Source: Bryobacteraceae bacterium (GTDB lineage: Bacteria; Acidobacteriota; Terriglobia; Bryobacterales; Bryobacteraceae). From it: a DNA stretch of 47,687 nucleotides. Numbering within the stretch: position 1 is the stretch's first letter; each line of letters starts with the position of its first letter. The stretch spans positions 1 through 47,687 of the forward strand of contig JAIMAR010000004.1 in NCBI GenBank assembly GCA_023511855.1. Direction: 5' to 3'. Shown here in pieces: positions 35,860 through 47,054 of this stretch. Made by a program: the position numbers and the translations under genes. The notes under the pieces are model-generated. The model was not told the DNA's origin. It made no database searches and saw only the letters and a program-made list of their open reading frames with translations.

Positions 35860-35867
35860 GAGGCCGC

Positions 35868-38576
35868 TCAGCCGGTCATCTTTTGGCCCATCGCGATCGC
35901 ATTGACCGTGAGCAGCAGTGCTCGGAGTTGTTCTTCGCTCGGCTGTGCGCGCCAGCGGGCAAGCAGGCACACTTGTAGCTCGTGCAGCGGGCGCAGCGCA
36001 TTCTTGCGAAGCTCGATCGCCAGGGCCAGCCGCGGCCGGCGCTCCTCGGCCGTGCGTCCGAATAGCTCGTCAATCGCTTGGCGCGCCCGATTGTACTCCG
36101 CGAGGATCATCGCCAGGACTCGCCGCCGCAGCGCCTCGTCGGTCACGAGCCCGGCGTACATCTCCATGTAGCCTGGATCCGCCATCATCAGGCTCGCCTC
36201 CACGTTGTGCAGCAAATAAGAAAGAAAAGGCCAGTGGCGGATCCCTTCCCGCAGGTCCTTCCAGGACGCCGGCGAAGCCTCCCGCAGCCACTCCAGCGCA
36301 GAGCCGACTCCGTACCAGCCGGGCAAGTGAAACCGTGCCTGGCTCCAACTGAATACCCACGGAATGGCGCGCAGGTCGGCCAGCGAGCGCGCCCCGGTGC
36401 GGCGCGCCGGCCGCGACCCGATGCGGCTGTGTTCAATCGCGTCGATGGGCGTGGCTTGCTCAAAGAACGTAATGAACCCTTCGCTTTCCGCCAGCTCCCG
36501 GTATGCTCTCAGGCTTTGCTCCACGGCCGGCGCCCACAGCGGCTCCAGCGGATGCGGCGCGTCTTCCACGTTCTGTGAGAGCAGGGAAGCGTGCGCCACC
36601 CCCGCCAGCAGCCTCTCCAACTGGTAGGTGGCGGTGAGGCGGTTGGAATACTTTTGCGAGATCACCTCGCCCTGTTCTGTCAGCCGGATCCGGCCTTGCA
36701 AGGCTCCGGGAGGAAGAGTTTCCAGGAAGACATGTACGGGACCCGCTCCTCGGCCGATGGTCCCGCCGCGGCCATGGAAGAAGGAGATCCGCACGCTGTG
36801 CTCCCGGGCCAGGCGCGCCATGTGCCTTTGGGCGCGGTGCAGGCTCCAGTGGCTGGCCAAAATTCCCCCGTCTTTATTGCTGTCGCTGTAGCCCAACATG
36901 ACCACCAGCTCGCGGGCGGGCTTCTGATCCCGCCGCCGCAAATGTTCCAGCGTCCGCCGGGTCATGGGGTGGCGCAAAAAATCTTCCACGATCGCGGCGC
37001 TGCGGTCCAGGTCGGCGATCGTTTCAAACAGCGGCGTAACGGCCAGCTCGCAGGCCAGCCCTTCCGGCGTCTGGACCAGCAGACCGGCCTCGCGGGCCAG
37101 CAGATAGACCGACAGCAAATCAGCCACGCTGCGGGTCATACTCACGATCAGCGGCCCAATGCCTTCCGGCCCGTGGCGCAAGATGTGCTGGCGCAGCGTC
37201 TGGAACAGCGACACAGCCCCCTTGGCCTCTCCATCGAGAACGGTGTACGGTCCTGTGAAAGGCCGCGGCGACTCCAGCTCCCGGTTGAGCAGCTCTAGCT
37301 TCTCCTCTTCGGTCCAGTTGGGATAGTCCGAGCGGGAGAAGCCCGCAGCCGCCAGCAGGCCGGCGATCGCGCGGTCGTGAAAGGCGCTGTTCTGGCGGAT
37401 ATCGAGCGTCGCCAATTGAAAGCCGAACGTCCGCACCTGAGCGGCCAGCGGCCGTACGTCCAACTCGACTACGCGACCGGCCCCGGCTTCCTTGAGAGAA
37501 CTCTCCAGAACGGCCAAGTCTTCCCGAAACTCTGCGGCGGAGCGGTAGGCCACAGGCCCGTCTTCCTCCTTGCGGGTCCGTTCGAGGCGTTTCCGGATCA
37601 GCCCAACCAACTGCCGCCAGGGCTCCCCGGCATAACGGCGGAGCGTTTCCTCGGCGTCGCTGCCGAGCCGTTCGCTGAGCGCGGCGAGGCGGGAGGCCAG
37701 TGCTGCTGGCAGGCCCTGCTCGGGTTCCGCCAAGCTCAGACGGCGGCCGATCGCGCGCAGCCGGTCCAGCATCAGATCCAGCGCCCCATGCCGCAGCAAC
37801 TTCAACGTGTAGCTGGTCACCTCGGACGTCACAAAGGGATGACCGTCGCGGTCCCCTCCCACCCAACTTCCAAAGCGCAGCGCGGGCATCTGAGGACACT
37901 CGCTGCCGAAAACGGTCCGCCAAGCATGTTGAAAGCGCAGATCCAGCAACTCCACCACGTCCGGAAACACAGACTGCAAGTAGTAAAGCGTCTGCTGCAC
38001 CTCGCTGGTGACATCCGGCCGCTCAAGATAGATTTCGCCCGTGCGCCACAGTCGCTCGAAGGCGGCCTTGAGACGCCTTTCCAGGATGTCCCGCTCGACG
38101 CCCGTCAGCAAGCGGTTCTCCCGTTCAGTGAGCAGCCGGTAGATGTCCCGGTGATGGTCCAGCACCGACGGGCGCTTCGCTTCGGTCGGATGAGCGGTCA
38201 GCACCGGCTCCACTGAGACGGTGGCCAAGTGTTCCCGAATTTGTTCCTCACCGAACCCCCGCCGCTTCAAATCTTCCAGGCTTTGAAGCCACAGGCCGGG
38301 TTCCGGCTCGCCGGCGTCCTCCAGGCGACGCCGCACTTGGTTCGCGGTGTTCTCCTCGACGATGTTGAGAAGCTGAAAAACAATCGAGAGCGCCTGGCAA
38401 TGCAAGGCAGTTAGGCCGGAGGCAGGCTGGCCTCCGCCGTCAAAGCACCGGCAAACGAACGCCGCCAGTTCCACCTCGCCCTCTTCCTCCAGCATGCGGC
38501 AGAACAACTGGCGCACGTAGTGGAAGTCGGACTTCCACTTCTCAAACCCCTGTTGGACCAGCTCCGCGCGGCTCAT
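35868..38576 (-). CDS. ppc: phosphoenolpyruvate carboxylase
   Basis: ATG 38576 is chosen; the frame extends to 38672 but carries no conserved residues there. The product has 902 residues, normal for the family. Signatures include VLTAHPTEAKRPSVLDHHRD, WVGGDRDGHPFVT, MLGYSDSNKDGGILASHWSL and SFFHGRGGTIGRGAGP. The C-terminus ends in TG, as usual for this enzyme. It carboxylates PEP with bicarbonate to oxaloacetate in the cytosol, replenishing the TCA cycle. It ends eight bases from the convergent fusion gene and is divergent from the NtrC-type regulator (143 bases between). Confidence 0.97.
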   Translation of the reverse strand: MSRAELVQQGFEKWKSDFHYVRQLFCRMLEEEGEVELAAFVCRCFDGGGQPASGLTALHCQALSIVFQLLNIVEENTANQVRRRLEDAGEPEPGLWLQSLEDLKRRGFGEEQIREHLATVSVEPVLTAHPTEAKRPSVLDHHRDIYRLLTERENRLLTGVERDILERRLKAAFERLWRTGEIYLERPDVTSEVQQTLYYLQSVFPDVVELLDLRFQHAWRTVFGSECPQMPALRFGSWVGGDRDGHPFVTSEVTSYTLKLLRHGALDLMLDRLRAIGRRLSLAEPEQGLPAALASRLAALSERLGSDAEETLRRYAGEPWRQLVGLIRKRLERTRKEEDGPVAYRSAAEFREDLAVLESSLKEAGAGRVVELDVRPLAAQVRTFGFQLATLDIRQNSAFHDRAIAGLLAAAGFSRSDYPNWTEEEKLELLNRELESPRPFTGPYTVLDGEAKGAVSLFQTLRQHILRHGPEGIGPLIVSMTRSVADLLSVYLLAREAGLLVQTPEGLACELAVTPLFETIADLDRSAAIVEDFLRHPMTRRTLEHLRRRDQKPARELVVMLGYSDSNKDGGILASHWSLHRAQRHMARLAREHSVRISFFHGRGGTIGRGAGPVHVFLETLPPGALQGRIRLTEQGEVISQKYSNRLTATYQLERLLAGVAHASLLSQNVEDAPHPLEPLWAPAVEQSLRAYRELAESEGFITFFEQATPIDAIEHSRIGSRPARRTGARSLADLRAIPWVFSWSQARFHLPGWYGVGSALEWLREASPASWKDLREGIRHWPFLSYLLHNVEASLMMADPGYMEMYAGLVTDEALRRRVLAMILAEYNRARQAIDELFGRTAEERRPRLALAIELRKNALRPLHELQVCLLARWRAQPSEEQLRALLLTVNAIAMGQKMTG

Positions 38577-38706
38577 CGAATCTCTACACCTAGAATACAT
38601 ACCCCGAGTCCGCAGCAGGTGGAAAGGCAAAGCCTGAGGCCGACGCGGCGGGACCTCGCCGGCCCAGCCCAACGGCGGCTTTTCGAGCGCTTGCCGCCTT
38701 GAGCGC

Positions 38707-38712
38707 TACAAT
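38707..38712 (+). promoter_or_regulatory. -10 box of the NtrC-type gene, leaderless
   Basis: TACAAT ends seven bases before ATG 38720 and no ribosome site fits between. The -35 is not clear. Confidence 0.45.
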
Positions 38713-38719
38713 ATCCGCC

Positions 38720-40138
38720 ATGAGCAGTGAACGCAGCCGGCGGCCAGTGCGGGTCTTAGTCGTGGACGACGAAGAGAACCAGCGCACCGGCCTGGCCAAC
38801 ATGATCTCCGCCTGGGGCTACGAAACGCGCACCGCCGCCGACGGGCAAGAGGCGCTGGAAATCCTAGCCGAATTTCCCGCCGAGGTCATGGTGACCGATC
38901 TGATGATGCCGCGCATGGACGGCGCCGCGCTGTTGCGTGCCCTCAACGCCCAAGCCGGTGCGCCGGCGGCCATCGTGGTCACGGCGTTCGGGAACTTGGA
39001 GACGGCGATCTCCACCATCCACGAGCTGGGCGCGTTCTGGTTCCTCGAAAAGCCCATCCAGCCCCAGGCCTTGCGCACGCTTTTGGAGCGCGCCGCGCGC
39101 CAGAGCCGCCTGGCGGAGGAAGCGGAACGGCTGCAACGCCAGTTGAGCTACCAGGGCGTGCTCGGCGATCTGGCCGGCCGCTCGGCCGCCATGCAGCAGG
39201 TCTTCTCGCTCATCCGGCAAGTCGCCCCTAGCAAGGCTGCCGTCCTGATCACGGGTGAAAGCGGAACCGGAAAGGAACTCGCCGCCCGGGCCATCCACGC
39301 CCTCAGCCCGCGCCGCGACGGCCCGTTCGTCGCCGTCAACTGCGCCGCCATGCCCGAAACCCTGATGGAGAGCGAGCTGTTCGGTCACGAGAAAGGCGCC
39401 TTCACCGGGGCCGTCGAGCGGCGCGCCGGCTGCTTCGAGCTGGCGCAGAACGGCACCTTGCTCCTCGACGAAATCGGCGATATGCCACTCCCCACCCAAG
39501 CGAAGCTGTTGCGCGTGCTCGAAGACTCCCGCGTTCGCCGCCTCGGCGGAAAGGCCGAGATCCTCGTCGATGTTCGGGTCATCGCCTCCACCAACCGGCG
39601 CGTCGAGGATGCGGTCCGAAAAGGTCAGATCCGCGAGGATCTCTACTACCGGCTTAACGTCTTCCGCATCCATATGCCGCCCCTGCGCGAACACAAGGAG
39701 GACATCCCGGTTCTCTGCGAAGCCTTGCTTGCTTCCCTGAATCGCAAGCACGGCTGCAAAGTCACCGACATCGAACCCAAGGTCATCGAAATGCTCAAGA
39801 GCCACTCCTGGCCCGGCAATGTCCGCGAGCTGCGCAACGTTCTGGAGCGCGCCGTCATCGTGGCCGGGGAAGGTACGCTACGCGTTTCTCATTTGCCCCA
39901 GCCTTTTGCGCCGGCCTCCCTCGCCCCATCTGCCGAAGACGATGCCGCCTCTATCCGGCTCCCGGTCGGGACCACCGTCGAGGAGGCCGAAAAGGCCTTA
40001 ATCCTCCGCACGCTGGAACACACCCGCAACAACAAAACCCGCGCCGCCGAAATCCTCGGCATCAGCCTCAAGACCCTCCACAACAAGCTCAAGGAATACG
40101 GGGCGACGGATTCCGGCCAGGCGGCCGCACCGGAATAG
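38720..40138 (+). CDS. sigma-54-dependent response regulator, NtrC family
   Basis: ATG 38720 is chosen over TTG 38699. The product has 472 residues. Receiver domain: [11 protein letters not shown] with Asp16 and Asp17, phospho-acceptor Asp60 (VMVTDLMMP), Thr88 and Lys111 (FLEKPIQP). The AAA+ domain has Walker [12 protein letters not shown] (about 177-187), the sigma-54 contact loop GAFTGA (226-231) and the Walker B stretch [14 protein letters not shown]-terminal Fis-type helix-turn-helix ([20 protein letters not shown]) binds DNA. It activates RNA polymerase carrying sigma-54 after phosphorylation. No histidine kinase gene is adjacent, so it is an orphan here. The symporter follows 110 bases later with its own sigma-70-like promoter. 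Confidence 0.95.
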   Translation: MSSERSRRPVRVLVVDDEENQRTGLANMISAWGYETRTAADGQEALEILAEFPAEVMVTDLMMPRMDGAALLRALNAQAGAPAAIVVTAFGNLETAISTIHELGAFWFLEKPIQPQALRTLLERAARQSRLAEEAERLQRQLSYQGVLGDLAGRSAAMQQVFSLIRQVAPSKAAVLITGESGTGKELAARAIHALSPRRDGPFVAVNCAAMPETLMESELFGHEKGAFTGAVERRAGCFELAQNGTLLLDEIGDMPLPTQAKLLRVLEDSRVRRLGGKAEILVDVRVIASTNRRVEDAVRKGQIREDLYYRLNVFRIHMPPLREHKEDIPVLCEALLASLNRKHGCKVTDIEPKVIEMLKSHSWPGNVRELRNVLERAVIVAGEGTLRVSHLPQPFAPASLAPSAEDDAASIRLPVGTTVEEAEKALILRTLEHTRNNKTRAAEILGISLKTLHNKLKEYGATDSGQAAAPE

Positions 40139-40152
40139 CTGCGGGGGTGGCG

Positions 40153-40181
40153 TCGACAAGCCCAGCCGAAAAGGATAGAAT
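40153..40181 (+). promoter_or_regulatory. sigma-70-type promoter of the symporter gene
   Basis: TCGACA (40153-40158), a 17-base spacer and TAGAAT (40176-40181). Transcription would start near 40188, about 60 bases ahead of ATG 40249. No sigma-54 (GG-N10-GC) site was recognised here. Confidence 0.6.
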
Positions 40182-40248
40182 TAATGGCTTTGTAAGCGTT
40201 TTCGTTACACATGCCCGTGGTTCGGGCGGATAAGGATGGTCAAAACGG

Positions 40249-41879
<1,631 letters not shown>

Positions 41880-41880
<1 letters not shown>

Positions 41881-41901
41881 GCCGCTCTGCTCTGCGCGGC
41901 C
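41880..41901. terminator. GC-rich hairpin between convergent genes
   Basis: GGCCGC (41880-41885) pairs with GCGGCC (41896-41901) across a 10-base loop, in the gap between the convergent symporter and oxidoreductase genes. No T tract follows. Confidence 0.35.
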
Positions 41902-41910
41902 GAGTCGTCG

Positions 41911-43335
41911 TTAACCGCCAAGGCCTTTTTCTGGCGGGCGCACCTCGTACGCCCGCCCGGCGATCTCTTTCAGCTCCCAACCCTTGCGGTATTCCCGGGT
42001 TAGATACTGATGGGCTTCCCGGCAGTTGGTGATGCGGAAGGCCAGAGGATCCCACTCGATGCGGTGCCCCACCCGCAGCGCCACGTCCGCCAGTTGATAC
42101 GCTTCGGTGAAGGGCCCGGCGTAGGTCATATCGCAGCCGGGCTGTTTCCCACGCTTGATCCCCTCCACCCAGTCCTTGTGCACCTCTTCGCGCCCCCACT
42201 CTCTGGGCGGCGGCTGCACATACGGCTCCGTTTTCTGGCCGAGGTATGGACCCCGTCCCGGTGGCAGGCTGCCCTTGGTTCCGATCCACACCAAGCCCCC
42301 TCCGCGGCCGCCCGTGATCGAATCCGGTATCGTCTTGCCGCCGTCGTACCAGTAGATCTTGAGCGGAGGATGCACCCCGCGCTGCGGCCACTCCCAGCGG
42401 ATCACACTCCATTCGGGATACATCTCCCTCGCCATGCCGCTGGTCTCCACCACCTCCACCGCCGCGGGCGCTCCCAAATCCAGCGCCCAGAAGATCACAT
42501 TCATGCTGTGCGGGGCGATGTCCCCGACCGCGCCGCTGCCGAACTCGATCCAGCCCCGCCACATGAACGGGTGATAAAGAGCAATGTCCCCTTCCTTGTG
42601 ATAAATGAATCGCTTCCTCTGGTCCGGCCAATACACCTTGTGTCCCGCCGGCCACACCGACTGATACGGGCGCAGCGGGGCCGGCCCCAGCCACAGATCC
42701 CAATCCAGGTGCGGCGGCACGGGATCCTCGCCCGGCGGGCGCTCGAAGCCCTGCGGCCACACCGGCCGGTCGGTCATGACATGAACCTCGGTGATCTCGC
42801 CCAGCGCGCCCGATTGAATCAGCTCCACGGTCCGCATGTTGCGTTCCTCGGAGGTGCTGGATGTGCCCATCTGGGTGATTACGCCGGTTTCCGCCGCCAC
42901 CTGGGCCATCACCCGCGCTTCGTGCACCGTCTGGCAAAGCGGCTTCTGACAGTAAACGTGGAGCCCGTGCTTCATGGCCCAAACGCTGATATAAGCGTGG
43001 CTGTGGTCCGGTGTCGCCACCACTACTCCGTCCAGCTTCTCTTTCTCGATCATCTTGCGAAAGTCGGTGTACCGCGCCGCCTTGGGATACTCCGCCCCGC
43101 GCCTTTCCAAAACCTGCGCGTCAACGTCGCAAAGCGCCGCGATGTTCTCGCCCAGTTTGTGGAGCGTCGAAGCATCCACGCCGCCCATCCCGGCCAAGCC
43201 GATCACGCCGATGTCGAGTTTGTTGTTGGCGGCATAGCCGCGGGCCAGTCCGCTCGGCAGAATCAGAAACGCCCCCGCCGAGCGCTGTAGCGCCTGGCGG
43301 CGCGTGATGCTATGACCGCGGGAATCCGACTTCAT
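41911..43335 (-). CDS. Gfo/Idh/MocA-family oxidoreductase, Tat-exported
   Basis: ATG 43335 is chosen, with GGAGGAG eight bases upstream; the longer frame to 43437 has none. The product has 474 residues. A Tat leader (ITRRQALQRSAGAFLILPSG) precedes the Rossmann domain (DIGVIGLAGMGG; VVVATPDHSHAYISVWAMKH). The active-site region is HVYCQKPLCQTVHEA, where the family Lys is kept. The C-terminal sheet domain follows (GAVGDIAPHSMNVIFWALDL). Family members oxidise or reduce sugars and sugar derivatives with a tightly bound NAD(P), which is compatible with Tat export of a folded holoenzyme. Such exported members are numerous in Acidobacteriota and Planctomycetes; the substrate is unknown. Confidence 0.9.
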   Translation of the reverse strand: MKSDSRGHSITRRQALQRSAGAFLILPSGLARGYAANNKLDIGVIGLAGMGGVDASTLHKLGENIAALCDVDAQVLERRGAEYPKAARYTDFRKMIEKEKLDGVVVATPDHSHAYISVWAMKHGLHVYCQKPLCQTVHEARVMAQVAAETGVITQMGTSSTSEERNMRTVELIQSGALGEITEVHVMTDRPVWPQGFERPPGEDPVPPHLDWDLWLGPAPLRPYQSVWPAGHKVYWPDQRKRFIYHKEGDIALYHPFMWRGWIEFGSGAVGDIAPHSMNVIFWALDLGAPAAVEVVETSGMAREMYPEWSVIRWEWPQRGVHPPLKIYWYDGGKTIPDSITGGRGGGLVWIGTKGSLPPGRGPYLGQKTEPYVQPPPREWGREEVHKDWVEGIKRGKQPGCDMTYAGPFTEAYQLADVALRVGHRIEWDPLAFRITNCREAHQYLTREYRKGWELKEIAGRAYEVRPPEKGLGG

Positions 43336-43521
43336 GAGGCCATCTCCTCCTTTTCGGCCGGCTGTCTCTGGATCGCGCTGCCGGCCGTCATCTTGTTGAC
43401 ATATACCACCGGCAGGCCTGCTCCGGGGGAAGACCACGCCGAACGGCGCAACCTTTCTACCCGCCGCGGGTCTAAAGTAATAGACAGCCGGGGCCGCCGG
43501 CGGCTCCGGCCGGAGGCAACC

Positions 43522-44061
43522 ATGCGAAGCCTAATCGTGAAGCTCTTATTCGTCTCGGTGTTTCCGGCAGGCGTGTGGTGCCAGGACTCAGCCCTGACGC
43601 GCTTGGCCGGATACGACTTCGCTGCCGTGGGCATCGTCCCCGGCCAGACCGTGCGGATCACCTTGCTCAACACCACGCGCCATCCTCTGCCGGACCGGGC
43701 GCTACCTCCTTGCCGCGTGGACGTGCGTCTCTACGACCAAGGCGGTTCGCTGCTCCAACAGGAGACCATTGAAAACCTCGCGCCGGGGACAGCGAAATGG
43801 CTCGATTATTCCCCGCAGGCGACTATCCTCATCTTCCCTCCGCCCAGAATTCTGGTGGCGGCTTCGCTGACCGTGCGCACGGAGCGGCCCAGCCTCACCT
43901 CCTTGGTGAATCTTGCGCCGCAGTCTTGTACGGTCGTGCCCACGCTGGAGATCTTTGACATCAACTCCAGCAAGACTACCATTGCTTTGGCTGGTCCGCC
44001 GCTCGTGCCGGTGCTGCCGGCCCCTCGCCGCCCCATGCCGTTGGAGGCGATGACCGAGTAG
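43522..44061 (+). CDS. small secreted protein of unknown function
   Basis: ATG 43522 is chosen: CGGAGG lies a few bases upstream and a signal peptide follows directly (MRSLIVKLLFVSVFPAGVWC). The frame opens at 43312, without support. The product has 179 residues. The mature part is beta-rich (GQTVRITLLNTT, CRVDVRLYDQGGSLLQQETI, LVAASLTVRT, VVPTLEIFDINSSKT) and suggests one immunoglobulin-like sandwich. The tail is Pro-rich. No family is recognised. It precedes the AsmA gene by 89 bases. Confidence 0.65.
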   Translation: MRSLIVKLLFVSVFPAGVWCQDSALTRLAGYDFAAVGIVPGQTVRITLLNTTRHPLPDRALPPCRVDVRLYDQGGSLLQQETIENLAPGTAKWLDYSPQATILIFPPPRILVAASLTVRTERPSLTSLVNLAPQSCTVVPTLEIFDINSSKTTIALAGPPLVPVLPAPRRPMPLEAMTE

Positions 44062-44150
44062 ATTCCGCGGCATTTCCATGGCCGCCAAAACAACTGATTT
44101 GGGAACGGCCGAAGCCCTTCAAAAGCTGGCCGCTCTTTAGGAGGCATGTC

Positions 44151-45842
44151 GTGCGAGTTGCGCTGAAGGTCGTGATTTGGCTGATCGCGATTTATGCGGT
44201 CCTGGTTGTCGGAAGCGGTCTGGCGATCAAGGCGCTGCTGACGCCTGCACGGATCGGCGCAGTGGTGCGCTCGGCAACGGCGGGCCTGCCCGTGGCCGTT
44301 ACGGTGCAGGAAGGAAGCTTCGACCTGATTCCATGGATCCGTTTTCAGCCCGTCGTTCGTTTGCGTAAGATCACCGTCGGTAACGCACCCGGTTTCTCAG
44401 CAGAGCCGATGCTGGCGGTGGAGGAGGCAGGCGCCCAAGTGGGGCTGTTTTCTCTGCTTGGGCAAGAGGTGCGCGTGCGGAGCGTGGAACTGCGCGAAGC
44501 GGCGCTGAATGTCGAGACCAATGCCAGAGGCGAGAGCAACGTAGCGGCGCTGGTCACTGCGCTGGGTAAAGCCGAGCCCCAGAGCGCCGACAACGCTGAG
44601 CAAAGCAGCGGCAAGCGGGTGTCCGTGGACCGGATCTTGCTTACCAATGGCAGCGTGCGCTACCGCAGGCATGGCCGGGCAGCGGACCTCACGCTGAGGG
44701 GCATCCAGTTGACGGTTTCGGATTTCGGCTCGAGACGCCCCGCACGCGTGGATCTCGAAGCGCAAGTGTTCGGAGCGAAAAGGTCCCGGCTCGGCTTCAA
44801 AGGACAAGCCGGGCCGGCGACACCGAATTCCCTGCCTGCGGAAGGAGAACTCTCGGTGATGCTGGTTCCCGCCGAAATGCCGGAGGCCGTGCGTAGTCAG
44901 TATTTGGGGGACCTGCTGCGGGAGCCTCCGGCGGATGCAGCGGTCTCTTTGAAAGCCTCCGTACAAGGCGACCTCATGACGGTGGCCGAGGGCGCCGGGC
45001 AAGTGGTCTTCTCGCACTTTGCCCTCGGCCGCGCGAAAGAAACCCGGCTGCCGCTCGGCGGACAGGCCCCGTTCCGCATCGCCGTTCGGCAGGCGCTGGG
45101 CGACCCGGCGGTGGACATCAGCACCTCCTCGGCGTCCTTGCGGTTGGGCGAAGGGACCTGGAAGGGCGCTTTGTCCGTCCGCTACAGCCAGGCCGGCATG
45201 AGCGGAACAAACAGCGGATCGATCCGAGGCGTCAGGATGGAGCAGATGCTGCGCGCCTTCACCGCAGCCAAGGAGTCTGTATCCGGCCTCGCGGAGATTC
45301 CGGACTACCGGATCGAGTTCGCCGGACGGGACGCCGCCCAACTACGCAACTCGCTGAGAGGCGGCGGGACGATCCGCGTGGAGCAGGGAAAGGTGGCCCT
45401 GTTCGACCTGCTGGGCACGATCGAAGGTAGGATCCGGAACGTACTCGCGGGAGAGGAGGGGAAAGCGGGGACGACGGACTTTCTGACCCTCAGCGGCCGG
45501 TTTGAGATCCGCAACGGCCAGGTGGTCTTCCCCGAGCTGGCGTTGCAGAATACATCTTCCACGGTAACGGGCCAGGGGTGGGTTGCTTTCGATCATGCGA
45601 TCAGTTTCGATCTGGTGACCGACATGACCGGCGAGCTGGCTTCACGGCTCGCCGGGAAACGCGATGCCGCGGGTGCGGGGCGCCTGAGGGTGCCAGTGCG
45701 CGTGCGCGGGACGTTGGAGTCGCCCAAGATCTATCCCGATATCGGCGGCATGGTCAAAGGGGCTGCCGTGGAAAAGGCCCGGGGCCTGCTGGACTCGTTC
45801 CTCAAGAGGCGGTCCGGAGAAACGGAGGCGCCTAAGCCCTGA
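44151..45842 (+). CDS. AsmA-family protein
   Basis: GTG 44151 is chosen, with AGGAGG at 44139-44144. The product has 563 residues. One N-terminal membrane helix (ALKVVIWLIAIYAVLVVGSG) is followed by the repeated-beta AsmA N-domain (VTVQEGSFDLIPWIRFQPVV, RKITVGNAPGF, VRVRSVELREAALNVETNA). The AsmA_2 C-domain closes it (GGGTIRVEQGKVALFDLLGT; LSGRFEIRNGQVVFPELALQ; LRVPVRVRGTLESPKIYPD). Such proteins span the periplasm as lipid-carrying bridges and affect outer-membrane make-up. It is shorter than E. coli AsmA. It is followed by a strong hairpin at 45850. Confidence 0.88.
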   Translation: MRVALKVVIWLIAIYAVLVVGSGLAIKALLTPARIGAVVRSATAGLPVAVTVQEGSFDLIPWIRFQPVVRLRKITVGNAPGFSAEPMLAVEEAGAQVGLFSLLGQEVRVRSVELREAALNVETNARGESNVAALVTALGKAEPQSADNAEQSSGKRVSVDRILLTNGSVRYRRHGRAADLTLRGIQLTVSDFGSRRPARVDLEAQVFGAKRSRLGFKGQAGPATPNSLPAEGELSVMLVPAEMPEAVRSQYLGDLLREPPADAAVSLKASVQGDLMTVAEGAGQVVFSHFALGRAKETRLPLGGQAPFRIAVRQALGDPAVDISTSSASLRLGEGTWKGALSVRYSQAGMSGTNSGSIRGVRMEQMLRAFTAAKESVSGLAEIPDYRIEFAGRDAAQLRNSLRGGGTIRVEQGKVALFDLLGTIEGRIRNVLAGEEGKAGTTDFLTLSGRFEIRNGQVVFPELALQNTSSTVTGQGWVAFDHAISFDLVTDMTGELASRLAGKRDAAGAGRLRVPVRVRGTLESPKIYPDIGGMVKGAAVEKARGLLDSFLKRRSGETEAPKP

Positions 45843-45849
45843 TCGCAAC

Positions 45850-45872
45850 AGCCGGGTGCATGGCGCCCGGCT
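45850..45872. terminator. strong hairpin between convergent AsmA and GH88-like genes
   Basis: AGCCGGGTGC-ATG-GCGCCCGGCT forms a 10-bp stem (one G-T pair) with a 3-base loop. It starts eight bases after the AsmA stop. There is no T tract. A bidirectional terminator or transcript-end stabiliser is likely. Confidence 0.55.
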
Positions 45873-45912
45873 CCCAGGGAAACCACGCGTACCCAGCACG
45901 GCGTTTGCGCCC

Positions 45913-46971
45913 TCAAGTGCGGCGCCGGGCCGCTTCGTATTTGAGCCCCGCCGCTTCCATCAGAATGCAGAAGGCTTGGCCTTCGGTCGCCGTTCCGGGA
46001 TGGTCGAAGTTGGGCGCGCCGCAGACGCCTTGCACGTAACCAAACCGGTCCATCTTGGCTCGCGCGGCGGCGCGCATGCGGTTTGCGTGCGCTACGTACG
46101 AGTGCGGCATCCAGCCGCCGGCGGTGCTGGTGTAAATGGCGAACGCCAGCATCTGCGCCAGATTGGTTTCAACGAACGTGTCGGAACGGTCCAGAAAATC
46201 GTGGAACAAGCCGTCGGGGCGCTGATGCGCCAGGCACCCGTCGATCAGATCCTTGAGAAAAGCGGCCAGCCGGCTGCGGTCCTCCTGACGGGAAGCCGGC
46301 AAGGCGCGAATCACGCGCGCCAGACCCGCCGCGGCCCAGCCGTTGCCCACGCCCCACAAATTCTTGCGCGTATAGTCCTGTTTCTCCTCGTCCCAGACGT
46401 GCCACAACAGCTTCTTTTCCGCATTCCAGAGCCGCTTGCGGTAGCCCTCGATCTGGCGCAGCGCTTCGTCGTATAGGCCGCGGGAGGCCAGAAACGGAGG
46501 AGCGCAGTGAAACCCGTCCGACCAGACTTCGGGACGGCGGAAAACGTGATAGAGCGTCCCGTCGGCGGCGCGCGGCGCGCGCTGGAGGATGTAATCGAGG
46601 AGCCCTTGCGCGGCTTGCCGGATCTCCGGATCGCCCGTGAGCTCCCCCGCGCGCCAATAGGCTTCGCCGCCCATCGCGGGGTCGGTCGGCCCGCCGCTGA
46701 TGACCACGGCCAAACGCCCATCGGCGGCTCTCTGCACGATAGCCGCCTTGGTTAGGAGAATGACCTGGTTGTCGTCGCCTGCCTCCAGAAACGCCTGAGC
46801 CAAGACGCCTTGCTCCCAGTCTCGCCGCTGCATGGCCAGAGCCGCCGCGGCTGCCTTCGCAATGCGCCTCCGGGCTTCCGAAGCGGGCGCTGCCTTGGTT
46901 TGAGCCCTGCTGGCCTGAGACCCCGCCGTCGCAAAAAGAATCGAGCCGGATGCGAATTGCCTGCGGTTCAC
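45913..46971 (-). CDS. GH88/GH105-like unsaturated glycuronyl hydrolase, exported
   Basis: GTG 46971 is chosen because GGAGG lies five bases upstream and a twin-Arg leader (NRRQFASGSILFATAG) begins at once; the longer frame to 47061 lacks support. The product has 352 residues. The alpha/alpha-barrel shows WSDGFHCAPPFLASRG (catalytic-Asp region), LWGVGNGWAAAGLARVIRAL, RPDGLFHDFLDRSDTFVETN and a second Asp candidate in VCGAPNFDHPGTATEGQAFC. These enzymes add water to unsaturated uronic acids left by polysaccharide lyases, or hydrolyse related disaccharides. GH105 versus GH88 cannot be settled by eye. It is divergent from the SelA-like gene (83 bases between). Confidence 0.82.
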   Translation of the reverse strand: MNRRQFASGSILFATAGSQASRAQTKAAPASEARRRIAKAAAAALAMQRRDWEQGVLAQAFLEAGDDNQVILLTKAAIVQRAADGRLAVVISGGPTDPAMGGEAYWRAGELTGDPEIRQAAQGLLDYILQRAPRAADGTLYHVFRRPEVWSDGFHCAPPFLASRGLYDEALRQIEGYRKRLWNAEKKLLWHVWDEEKQDYTRKNLWGVGNGWAAAGLARVIRALPASRQEDRSRLAAFLKDLIDGCLAHQRPDGLFHDFLDRSDTFVETNLAQMLAFAIYTSTAGGWMPHSYVAHANRMRAAARAKMDRFGYVQGVCGAPNFDHPGTATEGQAFCILMEAAGLKYEAARRRT

Positions 46972-47054
46972 ACCATCCTCCGAAAGTAGGATCATAGCAG
47001 CCAGGAGGCCCGCCATGGCTCGCGTCCATGGCGGCAGCGCGGGAGGAATCGAAT

